64,000 nucleotides of DNA, taken from positions 1 through 64,000 of the forward strand of contig NZ_JAAKXY010000002.1 of the NCBI RefSeq assembly GCF_011043775.1. The letters are read 5' to 3'. Source of the stretch: Natronolimnobius sp. AArcel1. Lineage in GTDB: Archaea; Halobacteriota; Halobacteria; Halobacteriales; Natrialbaceae. A program made the position numbers and the translations under genes. The notes beneath the pieces are model-generated. The model was given only the letters and a program-made list of their open reading frames with translations, searched no databases and had not been told where the DNA came from. Positions within the stretch are counted from its first letter, which is position 1; every line of letters begins with the position of its first letter. Below are positions 1-7,433 of this stretch, one piece after another.

Positions 1-850
1 AGAAGGGGGAGGGTCTCTTTGGCGGTGAATGTCGTATCAATACACACTCACACATAAATGGGTCCACGTTCGGCGACCCCGTCATAAACCGATCAGGCGT
101 CACCGAACTACCATGGCTCACATCAGACCCCTTCTGTACGGAAGACCGCAGGGGAAGGGTCCTCATCTTCCTTCGGATATAGTTGTAATCGCCGGGTAGT
201 ACATAAGGCCTACGAACCAACGTCGCATCGCCAGTGAGTACCAGACACGGCGCCTGAATGTCCTGAATTCAACACAGTGTGAGAATTACTACGGACATCA
301 ATAAAAACAGGATGTGTAGTACGAACAGTAGGGGACGAGTTACGTGAAAAACTGTACCCAACGATTTGTAGTTGGGCAGATATCACTTTCATAGTTCCCC
401 TCGAGCGAGGTGATTCACCAGTGTGGGTCACTGCAATAGCAGTGTGTTTCTTGGGGTTGCGTCTGGACATGTGGAGAGAGGCATACGACAAGTGGGCAAT
501 AACAGCGGACAAGATTGGAGTTCACTCGATCGAAACTCGCTCATGTTGTCACCTCGAGAAGCGGAGACTCACGAACGAGGCTACAACAGCCAGGATCGGG
601 TCTAAACTCACCAAAAGAATCCCGCTTAGTACCGCTTCCGTCGGGGCTCGATTTGGATAGGAGACGCCAGTATGCGGCGGTGGTCAGTACTACAATCGTG
701 AAAACGACAGAAGAGGGATTTAAACCACGGTCGGACGTGCTCGCTCGCAAATTCGCTGTGGGCGACCTCCCTGATTCAACCGCTTCTGTGGGTTTTGCCG
801 AAACCGCGACTCGCTCAGCGACGCTTCGCTCGTCGGTTAGTTTCGACAAA
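1..850. other. No recognisable gene
   Basis: Several short overlapping frames exist on both strands but none shows a recognisable domain, and the sequence has lower G+C and almost no CTCGAG compared with the neighbouring coding DNA. The stretch nearest tRNA-Ser (715-783) is a tRNA-associated palindromic element listed separately. The rest looks like decayed accessory DNA next to a tRNA, which is an inference. Confidence 0.4.
715..783 (-). repeat. tRNA-associated palindromic T-arm-like element (copy 1, downstream of tRNA-Ser)
   Basis: On the minus strand this reads TTGAATCAGGGAGGTCGCC at one end and CCGTGGTTTAAATCCC at the other. Both ends resemble the T-arm/acceptor of a tRNA and face each other. 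The same order (TTGAATCAG, AGGT, GCGA, GCAG/GCGAG, GTGGTTCAAATCCC) occurs twice downstream of tRNA-Leu at 55074-55151 and 55186-55264. The element lies about 70 bp past the 3' end of tRNA-Ser. Function unknown. Confidence 0.55.
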
Positions 851-852
851 AA

Positions 853-933
853 CGCCAGGACTGGGATTTGAACCCAGAATCCCAAAGGGAACACGCTTTC
901 CAGGCGTGCGCCTTACCGTTCGGCCATCCTGGC
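853..933 (-). tRNA. tRNA-Ser (anticodon GGA)
   Basis: The minus strand begins GCCAGGATGGCCGAACGGTA and ends TCCTGGC plus discriminator G, giving a perfect 7-bp acceptor stem. The anticodon stem-loop CGCCT-GGAAAGC presents GGA, a long class II variable arm follows, and the T-arm is CTGGGTTCAAATCCCAG. No CCA is encoded and no intron is visible. Confidence 0.95.
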
Positions 934-973
934 CTATCACATCGTAACCGGGTCGGTCGTTTAACTCTTACTT

Positions 974-1234
974 TTAGTCGGCGTCGTTGTGTGAGTCGGT
1001 CTCACCGACTACTCGCTGTGCCGACCACGCGGCAACCCGATGCTCGAGAACATATGCCCCGGCGGCGGAGCCAGCAGCGACGAGGAGGGCAACGCCAGCG
1101 CCCTGCGTGATCGAGACCAGTGGCCCCCTTGCGAGTGCATAGCCCTGAACGAGGACCAGAAACGCCATGAAGCCAACAGCGCCCCAGAGCAGGGCGGATT
1201 TGACGCGCGGGCGAAGCGAGATCGGGCTTGGCAT
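974..1234 (-). CDS. Small two-helix membrane protein
   Basis: An 86-residue protein with two hydrophobic segments (about residues 14-32 and 42-64) separated by a short loop, and an acidic hydrophilic C-terminus. It begins 3 bp after the stop codon of the RidA gene, so the two are probably cotranscribed. No catalytic motif is visible and no function can be assigned. It looks like one of the small haloarchaeal membrane proteins of unknown function. Confidence 0.7.
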   Translation of the reverse strand: MPSPISLRPRVKSALLWGAVGFMAFLVLVQGYALARGPLVSITQGAGVALLVAAGSAAGAYVLEHRVAAWSAQRVVGETDSHNDAD

Positions 1235-1237
1235 GGC

Positions 1238-1618
1238 TTACTCGAGGGTGGCGATGGCTTCGATTTCGACGCCGACGCCTTTCGGGAGGGCGGCGACTTC
1301 GACGGCGCTGCGTGCGGGTGGTTCGTCGTCGAAGTAGTCGGCGTAGGTGTCGTTCATCGCCTCGAAGTCGTCGATATCGTCGAGGAAGACGGTGACTTTG
1401 AGCACGTCTTCGGGACCGGCCTCCTCATCTGCAAGGACAGCCATGAGGTTGTCGAGGGCGCGTTCGGTCTGTGCGGCAATCGGTTCGTCATCGAGGACGT
1501 CGCCGTTGGGTGTAAGTGGAATCTGGCCGGCAGTAAAAATCAGATCGCCGTTGGTCGTCGCCTGACTGTACGCACCGACTGCCGCAGGTGCGTCGTCGGT
1601 ATCGATGATTCGTTTCAT
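1238..1618 (-). CDS. ridA: RidA family reactive-imine deaminase
   Basis: This 126-residue protein covers the whole YjgF/YER057c/UK114 fold. Family marks are AYSQA near residue 16, the GQIPL strand near residue 31, and the C-terminal PARSAVEVAALPKG segment, whose Arg binds the carboxylate of the substrate. RidA proteins are trimeric enzymes that hydrolyse reactive enamine/imine intermediates released by PLP enzymes such as threonine dehydratase. A threonine dehydratase gene lies 0.5 kb away at 2101-3312, which fits that role although the two are separate transcription units. Confidence 0.92.
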   Translation of the reverse strand: MKRIIDTDDAPAAVGAYSQATTNGDLIFTAGQIPLTPNGDVLDDEPIAAQTERALDNLMAVLADEEAGPEDVLKVTVFLDDIDDFEAMNDTYADYFDDEPPARSAVEVAALPKGVGVEIEAIATLE

Positions 1619-1703
1619 ACACGTCTCTCGTCTTCTCGAGGCATAAAAGCAGGCGAAACGGTCTGACGGTGATGGTCACGACTGTGTATCTGTCCCCAGC
1701 AGT

Positions 1704-1713
1704 ACTTATTTAT
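1704..1713 (+). promoter_or_regulatory. TATA box of the 1741 gene
   Basis: ACTTATTTAT lies with its centre about 32 bp before the ATG at 1741, the spacing of an archaeal TATA box serving a nearly leaderless transcript. Confidence 0.55.
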
Positions 1714-1740
1714 CACCGACGGACCATTGAGTAGAACGCA

Positions 1741-1998
1741 ATGTCTGTCCTTTCGACCGAAGACGAAGGTAAGTTCCTGATGGATGTCAGGGGCGAACAG
1801 ATCGGAATCGTCACGGAAATCGATCCGATCGAGCAGGTCGCATACGTCGATCCGGAACCGACGCTCACGAACGCGTGGATTCAGAGTCTTGGTCGCGGCG
1901 GTGCCGGCGAGGACGACCTCGAGGTCCCTGCTGAAAACATCGAGACCATCACAGATTCTGAGGTTCGCGTCGACGCGGACCTGAGCAGCGAGGCGTAA
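1741..1998 (+). CDS. PRC-barrel-like small protein
   Basis: An 85-residue acidic soluble protein. The segment GKFLMDVRGEQIGIVTEID followed by VAYVDPEP resembles the short beta strands of PRC-barrel proteins (strand, turn with G-x-x-I-G, strand). No catalytic residues are visible. It is preceded by a good TATA box and has no close partner genes in the same direction. The family assignment is tentative. Confidence 0.7.
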   Translation: MSVLSTEDEGKFLMDVRGEQIGIVTEIDPIEQVAYVDPEPTLTNAWIQSLGRGGAGEDDLEVPAENIETITDSEVRVDADLSSEA

Positions 1999-2100
1999 TC
2001 GCGACCGGTGCGGTTCGATTTTCCGAAGTCAGCGCTCACAGGTCGGAGCAACAGCAACGGGCCGAGTCTCGAGTGACCGAGTGTGTGTGTGGCAATCCAA

Positions 2101-3312
2101 TTAGATGAGAACGTCGACCTCGTAGCCGGCTTCACGCATCGTCTCGAGGAACGCCTCGACGTGGTCGGGACCGCGCATCTCGAGTTCGATCTCGACTTCG
2201 GTGTCGCTCATTTCGACGTCTCTCGAGGTACGGTCGTGATAGATCGCGTAGATATTCGCCTGGTGGGCGGTGAAGATTTCAAGGAGTCGCTCGAGCGAGC
2301 CGGGCTGGTCTTTGAGGACGGTTCTGATCTTCAGGTAGCGCCCGGTTTCGACGAGGCCGCGGACAATAACGTTCGTGAGCGTGTTAAGGTCAATGTTGCC
2401 GCCCGAGAGCACTGGAACAATCGTCTCGTCTGGGTCGTAGTCGAACGCCTCGAAAAGGACGGCGGCCAATGGCACTGCGCCAGCGCCTTCGACGAGCGTT
2501 TTTGAGCGCTCGAGGAGATAGGTGATTGTGACAGCGATCTCGGGGTCGGAAACGGTCACGACCTCGTCGACGTACTCCTGAATATGTGCGAAGGTGTGCT
2601 CGCCGACGCTTCGAGTTGCGATGCCGTCGGCGATGGTGTCGACGCCATCAAGAGCGATTCGTTCGCCTTTTTCGAGAGAGGGTGCTGCACTCGAGGCACC
2701 GTCTGACTGAACACCGATAACGCGCACATCGGGATGTGCGGTTTTGATCGCGGCCGCAACGCCGCTGATGAGACCGCCGCCACCAATGGGGACAACGACG
2801 GTCTCGACCTCGGGGCAGTCCTCGAGAATCTCGAGGCCGAGGGTTCCCTGGCCGGCCATGATGGCCTCATCGTCGAAGGCGTGGACGTAGGTCCGTCCCT
2901 CCTCAGCTTCGAGGTCGTGGGCGTGTTCAGCAGCTTCGGCGTAGTCAGCGCCGTGGAGGACGACCTCCGCGCCGTAGTTTCGGGTTGCTTTGACTTTCGA
3001 GATGGGCGCGTGTTTAGGCATCACAATTTTTGAGTCCACGCCCGCGCGCGTGGCCGCGAGCGCGACACCCTGTGCGTGATTGCCCGCGCTTGCGGTGACG
3101 ACGCCGACGTCCTGTTGGTCGTCCGAGAGCGTCAGAATCCGGTTCGTCGCCCCGCGAATCTTGAACGCACCCGTCCGCTGGAAGGTCTCGAGTTTGAGAT
3201 AGATATCAGCACCAGTCATCGAAGAGTACGTGTAAGAGTACTCGAGGGGCGTGTGTCTGGACGTTTCACGGACCCGCTCGCGTGCCTCAAGAATCGCCGA
3301 CCGTTCGAGCAT
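2101..3312 (-). CDS. ilvA: Threonine ammonia-lyase (threonine dehydratase) with ACT domain
   Basis: A 403-residue PLP enzyme of fold type II. It converts threonine to 2-oxobutanoate and ammonia, the entry to isoleucine synthesis or threonine catabolism. The PLP lysine is Lys51 in the FQRTGAFKIRGA motif, SAGNHAQGVA contacts substrate, and the glycine loop GGGGLISG binds the cofactor phosphate. Residues from about 325 form an ACT regulatory domain (YLKIRTVLKDQPGSL), pointing to allosteric control. Length and domain order match the single-ACT archaeal/TdcB-like enzymes. Start chosen at the first ATG, which gives the expected N-terminus. Confidence 0.93.
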   Translation of the reverse strand: MLERSAILEARERVRETSRHTPLEYSYTYSSMTGADIYLKLETFQRTGAFKIRGATNRILTLSDDQQDVGVVTASAGNHAQGVALAATRAGVDSKIVMPKHAPISKVKATRNYGAEVVLHGADYAEAAEHAHDLEAEEGRTYVHAFDDEAIMAGQGTLGLEILEDCPEVETVVVPIGGGGLISGVAAAIKTAHPDVRVIGVQSDGASSAAPSLEKGERIALDGVDTIADGIATRSVGEHTFAHIQEYVDEVVTVSDPEIAVTITYLLERSKTLVEGAGAVPLAAVLFEAFDYDPDETIVPVLSGGNIDLNTLTNVIVRGLVETGRYLKIRTVLKDQPGSLERLLEIFTAHQANIYAIYHDRTSRDVEMSDTEVEIELEMRGPDHVEAFLETMREAGYEVDVLI

Positions 3313-3613
3313 ACCCTCGAGTACTCGGCCGTGACTGTAATACTGTCGTCTACCGGCGCTCGCAAGCGATATGACTCAGCAGCGATCGAATCTGTCGGGG
3401 AGAAGAAAATCGGTGTGCCCGATCAGGCTATCGCCTTCCCCCAACAGGGACAGGGGTGTTGCCGGAATGGCAACACGACAGGGAATACACGGCGTGTGAC
3501 GTGCAACTGTAGACGAGAACGGAGAGACCATAAAACCCATCCCTCCGGAGTGAAAGTGAAACCGCAAGACAGCGCCGAGTTTTTCGAGGCGTCAGACGGT
3601 CGGCAGACGGACG
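3313..3613. other. Intergenic region with a perfect hairpin
   Basis: About 300 bp between the convergent-looking end of the 3614 gene and the start of threonine dehydratase. It contains a perfect 8-bp inverted repeat (see 3456-3476) and presumably the dehydratase promoter. Short minus-strand frames here (for example a CIPC-containing 50-residue frame) show no recognisable domain. Confidence 0.5.
3456..3476. repeat. Perfect inverted repeat GTGTTGCC-N5-GGCAACAC
   Basis: GTGTTGCC (3456-3463) and GGCAACAC (3469-3476) are exact reverse complements separated by GGAAT. It sits 144 bp upstream of the threonine dehydratase start. It could be an operator or an RNA hairpin. Confidence 0.6.
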
Positions 3614-4042
3614 TCATTCAGGGTGTCTGACGTAGATTTCTTCGTGTTCGCAAGCGGTTTGAACCCGGTCTGCAAACGAGTCGCCAGCGGGCCACTCATA
3701 GTCGGCAGTGACGCCGAGTCGGTCTGGGTCACCGACGTATACATCGACTGGCCCCTCGAGTCCCGTAGCCGGAATCGAGACTCGCGTGTAGAGGCTGCTC
3801 TCGACGCCTTCGTACTGATCCAGTCGCTCGAGGTCTTGGTCGTGAACTGCGAGTAGTCGGCCCTCGACGTGCCCACCCGGAACAAGCGTCGGATACTTGC
3901 CGTCGATACGGTGAAGGCCCTCGAGAACGGCTGGTCCGTCGAATACGTCGTCGCTCGAGCGGTTGGTAGCATCGAGTGCAAGGACGTCGTGGACGCGAGC
4001 GGGGTCGGTGAGCGTCCCGTAGACGAACACGCGGATAGTCAT
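3614..4042 (-). CDS. Gamma-glutamylcyclotransferase (AIG2-like) family protein
   Basis: A 142-residue protein beginning with the family signature VFVYGTLTDP, which forms the substrate pocket, and carrying an acidic QYEGVE segment where the family places its catalytic glutamate. Proteins of this fold cyclise gamma-glutamyl amines to 5-oxoproline; the exact substrate in haloarchaea, which use gamma-glutamylcysteine rather than glutathione, cannot be told from sequence. It lies 66 bp downstream of citrate synthase on the same strand and may be cotranscribed with it. Confidence 0.88.
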   Translation of the reverse strand: MTIRVFVYGTLTDPARVHDVLALDATNRSSDDVFDGPAVLEGLHRIDGKYPTLVPGGHVEGRLLAVHDQDLERLDQYEGVESSLYTRVSIPATGLEGPVDVYVGDPDRLGVTADYEWPAGDSFADRVQTACEHEEIYVRHPE

Positions 4043-4108
4043 GACTCGGCGTATGTGGGCGAGTCAGGAGAAATCATCGGTCAGCCAGCAATACAGGTTG
4101 ACGGGGAG

Positions 4109-5257
4109 TTACCGCTCCTCGAGCGAGACGAACGTCTCGTCGTCAGACCCGGTGTAACGCGCGCGTGGACGGATGAGGCGGTTGTCGTCCTGGTACTCGA
4201 GGACGTGGGCGATCCAGCCGCCGGCACGACTCATCGCGAAGATAGGCGTGTACATATCGATCGGAATTCCGAGTTGGTAGTAGACCGAGCCGGAGTAGAA
4301 GTCGACGTTCGGGGCGATGCCCTTCTCGACTAAGCCTTTCTCCTCGGTGAGGTAGTCTTCGATCGTCGTCGTGATGTCGTACCACTTGTCGTCGCCCTCG
4401 GCGGCGAGTTCCTTGCTTCGCTCTTGGAGAATCTTCGCGCGCGGGTCCTTGACGTTGTAGACACGGTGACCAAAGCCGGGAATGCGCCGCCCTTCGTCAG
4501 TTGCCTCTTCGACCCACTCGAGGGGGTCTTTGTTGCTCTCGTCGATCTCGATCAGGACTTCCATGACGTCCTGATTCGCGCCGCCGTGGAGTGGCCCGGA
4601 AAGGGCGGCGACGCCGCCGGTGACAGCGCTGTAGATGTCGGCCATCGTCGAGCCGATGACCATCGAGGTAAACGTCGAGGCGTTCAGCCCGTGGTCGGCG
4701 TGGAGGATAAGCGCCTGATCGAAGGTTTCAGCGGCGACATCGTCGGGCTGCTCGCCGGTCAGCATGTAGAGGAAGTTTGCGGCAAGCCCCAGTTCGGGGT
4801 CGGGATCGACTGGCTCTTCGCCGAGTCGGTAGCGCTCGAACGCCGCGAGCGCGGTCGGGATCTTGGCGGTGATACGTCGGCCCTTTCGAGCCGTCGCCTC
4901 GAGATCTTCGGGATCGGCGTCGCCTTCGGGTTCGGTCGCCGAGAACATCGAAATGGCGGTCCGAAGCGCAGCCATCGGCCGCTCGCCGGCGTCAGCGAGT
5001 CGCTCCATCGTCGCGAGGATATCCTCGCTGACGGCTCGTTCCTCGGTGAGCGACTCGGTAAACGCCTCGAGGTCGTCCGCTTCGGGCAGGTGTCCGTTCC
5101 AGAGCAGATACAGTACCTCTTCGTAGCTTGCACCACGAGCGAGGTCTTCAATCGGGTAGCCGCGGTAAATCAACCGGCCGGCATCACCGTCGATCGAGCT
5201 GAGTTCCGACTCTGCAACCAACACGCCCTCCAGCCCTTTCTTGAGGTCGTCAACCAT
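4109..5257 (-). CDS. gltA: Citrate synthase
   Basis: A 382-residue protein with the archaeal/Gram-positive citrate synthase length. It condenses acetyl-CoA and oxaloacetate to citrate, the first step of the TCA cycle. Visible marks are ADHGLNASTFTSMV with the first catalytic His, GPLHGGANQDVM, the oxaloacetate-binding GFGHRVY, and the C-terminal MSRAGGWIAHVLEYQ region with the Arg and Asp neighbourhood. The isocitrate dehydrogenase of the same cycle lies elsewhere in the window (39247-40509). Confidence 0.96.
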   Translation of the reverse strand: MVDDLKKGLEGVLVAESELSSIDGDAGRLIYRGYPIEDLARGASYEEVLYLLWNGHLPEADDLEAFTESLTEERAVSEDILATMERLADAGERPMAALRTAISMFSATEPEGDADPEDLEATARKGRRITAKIPTALAAFERYRLGEEPVDPDPELGLAANFLYMLTGEQPDDVAAETFDQALILHADHGLNASTFTSMVIGSTMADIYSAVTGGVAALSGPLHGGANQDVMEVLIEIDESNKDPLEWVEEATDEGRRIPGFGHRVYNVKDPRAKILQERSKELAAEGDDKWYDITTTIEDYLTEEKGLVEKGIAPNVDFYSGSVYYQLGIPIDMYTPIFAMSRAGGWIAHVLEYQDDNRLIRPRARYTGSDDETFVSLEER

Positions 5258-5425
5258 ACACGGAGTTTCATTCCCCGATGGAAAAGTATTGTCGTTTGTT
5301 CGCCCTCACGGCCGAACACGTCCGATGTCTCCGGTTCCTGCCACACTCATGCGCAACTGGACTGGAGAGGGAACGAACAGATATACAATCGTACAGAAAT
5401 TAGAGTTGAGATCGACAGCGAGTGG

Positions 5426-6097
5426 CTATTTGTCAAGAAGTGCGCTCATGAGTTTGGTCTGGGCGGCAGCGAGATGTTCGGTAAACGTCGAGCGGGCAAC
5501 ACCGAGTTCCGCTGCGACATCGGTCGCGTTGGCACCTTTCGGATAGTCGAAGTAGCCCATCTCGTATGCTTTCTCGAGGATTTCACGCTGACGGTCGGTC
5601 AGTTCGTTTCGATCGACGACAACTGGATCTGCTGACTCCCCGTCGGGACCCTGTGAGAGTTCTTCGACCAGCACACCATCGAATCGGTCGCGAAGATTGT
5701 CGACGATCCCGGCGATTTCCTCGAGTTCGAGCGTATGAAAGGACAACAGGAGCGCGCCGTCCTGTGCACGAACCGACGACAGCGGCGTCCCGGTTTGTTC
5801 GACGATCTCACAGGCACAGTCAGTCCCGGCAGTGCGTTCGAAGCGATACACCGACTCGTGCTCGTTCGACTGGACGGTCGTGAGTTCGACACCCGACTCC
5901 GAGTCGGCAGGTTGGTCCTCGAGCGCAGCGGGTCCCGGAAGTGTGAACTCCTCGACGACGGTCTCATCGACCGTACTGGTAGCGTGGCCTTGAGTACGGG
6001 TGACGGACGTGGTCGAGTCGGCCGTTTCCGCGGAGATGCTGGCCACCGGGCAGTTCTGGGGGTTACGGACCATGATGGTTGCACGAAAGCCCGACAT
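5426..6097 (-). CDS. Bat-like helix-turn-helix (HTH_10) transcriptional regulator
   Basis: The C-terminal 55 residues (from LTDRQREILEKAYEMGYFDYP to the end) are the HTH_10 DNA-binding domain of the bacterioopsin-activator family, preceded by the typical Bat-type sensor-like region. The frame could extend to 6124, but the ATG at 6097 (MSGFRATIMV) gives the usual short N-terminus of this family. It lies between citrate synthase and the reductase operon and is transcribed in the same direction as both. Being just downstream of the reductase operon it may regulate it, which is an inference. Confidence 0.88.
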   Translation of the reverse strand: MSGFRATIMVRNPQNCPVASISAETADSTTSVTRTQGHATSTVDETVVEEFTLPGPAALEDQPADSESGVELTTVQSNEHESVYRFERTAGTDCACEIVEQTGTPLSSVRAQDGALLLSFHTLELEEIAGIVDNLRDRFDGVLVEELSQGPDGESADPVVVDRNELTDRQREILEKAYEMGYFDYPKGANATDVAAELGVARSTFTEHLAAAQTKLMSALLDK

Positions 6098-6179
6098 AGA
6101 TACACATACGACCACCCAGGTCATAACGGGGCCAGAGAATTCCCGGTCGGTGAAAATAACTGGTCCTCCCGTCCGTCGC

Positions 6180-7433
6180 TCAACACCACTCCTCGTACTG
6201 GTGCACGCGAGCGGGATTCAGCGGTTGCGGTTCGCGGTCCGTCTCGTCATACACCTCACGATGCTCGTCGTAGCTGATGCCGACCGATCCCGCTGGGTCG
6301 TACGCCCGCGGCATGATCGATTGTGCACGCCGGTCGTTCCAGTCGGTGATCCGCTCGTGTGCAGCTGGCCGGTCGATAGCGTGTGACTCGAGGCCGTCTT
6401 CGGCGATGTTCCAGGCGTCTTTGCCCGCCTCGGTGCGGACGACGAGCGTCGAGTACCCGTCCTCACTGCCGACGTTCCCGGCGCTGATGTCGGCCCCAGC
6501 GCCGACGAAGTCCGTACACTCGTCACAGCCACGTAGCCCCGCCGCATCGAACTCGGAGACGTCTGTCTCGAGCAGTGTCTCCCCGTCTGTGTCGAACGCA
6601 GAGAGGGCACCGTCGGCGATGTCGATCTTCTCAACAGCCGCGGGATCGACACCGAAGCTCTCGATCTGTGAGTGCAACCGTTCCTGCTCGAACGAGCGGG
6701 TGCACATCAACGCGATTGTGAGTGCAATCGGATCAGCGGGCTCGTGCCCGTAGCGATCGAGTGCCGTGGCTCCCTGAATCATACAGGGCGTGCCGACGAA
6801 CGCGAGATCGGCCTCGCTCGGCTCGAGGTCGGCCTCGGCGAGCAACTCGTCTATCTGACCGAGACCCATCGTCTGCGTATAGATGCTGCCACCGGCCGCA
6901 AGCAACTCCTCGCGAGAAGTCGCGAGGACGGCCTCGCCACCCAGTGGCTCCGTCTCGCTTTCTGTCGCGACAATTGCCCCGTCGATCTCGCCGGCCTCGA
7001 GAAGTGAAGCAAGCAAGGCGGTGACGACGCCTCCATCCTGACCTGCTGCTGCGGTCTCGCCGCTCGCCCGCGCGGCGTACAGTTCGGGTTCTTCGAGTCC
7101 ACGTTCATCCTCGAGCAGGGAGTTGACGCGTTCGTAGCGCAGGCCGCTGCGGGGGCAGAAATCCCAACAGCGCGAGCAGCCAGTACACATCCGAACGAGC
7201 GTTGGCCGCTTCTCCTCGGCGTCGATGCCGATGGAGTCGGATGGACAGGCAGCGACACAGGAGGCACACTGGACACAGCGATCAGCCTCGATAACGGCCT
7301 CATCAAGGTCTCGAAACCAGATCTTTCCTGGTGGATCTGCGGTGTCCTCGAGTTGCTCGCGCGGGTCGTTTCCCACGCCTTTCGTCTCGCCGATGCTCGG
7401 AATTCGTGGCTGATTGGATTCTGATTTCGACAT
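6180..7433 (-). CDS. FrhB-like coenzyme F420 hydrogenase/dehydrogenase beta-subunit family protein
   Basis: The 417-residue protein has two ferredoxin-type [4Fe-4S] motifs (C53-x2-C-x2-C-x3-CP and C83-x2-C-x2-C-x3-CP), then the FrhB N- and C-terminal domains (GQDGGVVTALLASLLEAG, VGTPCMIQGA, LRGCDECTDFVGAGADISAG, YSTLVVRT). In the family this module carries FAD and passes hydride between F420 and Fe-S clusters. The open frame extends far upstream, but the ATG at 7433 overlaps the upstream stop codon in TAATG, so translation is coupled to the siroheme reductase gene. Such a pairing resembles the fused F420-dependent sulfite reductase of methanogens. The electron donor role is inferred. Confidence 0.85.
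   Translation of the reverse strand: MSKSESNQPRIPSIGETKGVGNDPREQLEDTADPPGKIWFRDLDEAVIEADRCVQCASCVAACPSDSIGIDAEEKRPTLVRMCTGCSRCWDFCPRSGLRYERVNSLLEDERGLEEPELYAARASGETAAAGQDGGVVTALLASLLEAGEIDGAIVATESETEPLGGEAVLATSREELLAAGGSIYTQTMGLGQIDELLAEADLEPSEADLAFVGTPCMIQGATALDRYGHEPADPIALTIALMCTRSFEQERLHSQIESFGVDPAAVEKIDIADGALSAFDTDGETLLETDVSEFDAAGLRGCDECTDFVGAGADISAGNVGSEDGYSTLVVRTEAGKDAWNIAEDGLESHAIDRPAAHERITDWNDRRAQSIMPRAYDPAGSVGISYDEHREVYDETDREPQPLNPARVHQYEEWC

Noticed and set aside
541-894. 117-residue minus-strand frame overlapping tRNA-Ser
   Set aside because: It covers the 3' end of the tRNA and the T-arm-like palindrome, has no domain and is basic rather than acidic, unlike halophilic proteins.
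4424-5635. 403-residue plus-strand frame
   Set aside because: Lies antisense to citrate synthase and the Bat-like regulator; long antisense frames are usual in GC-rich DNA with few stop codons.
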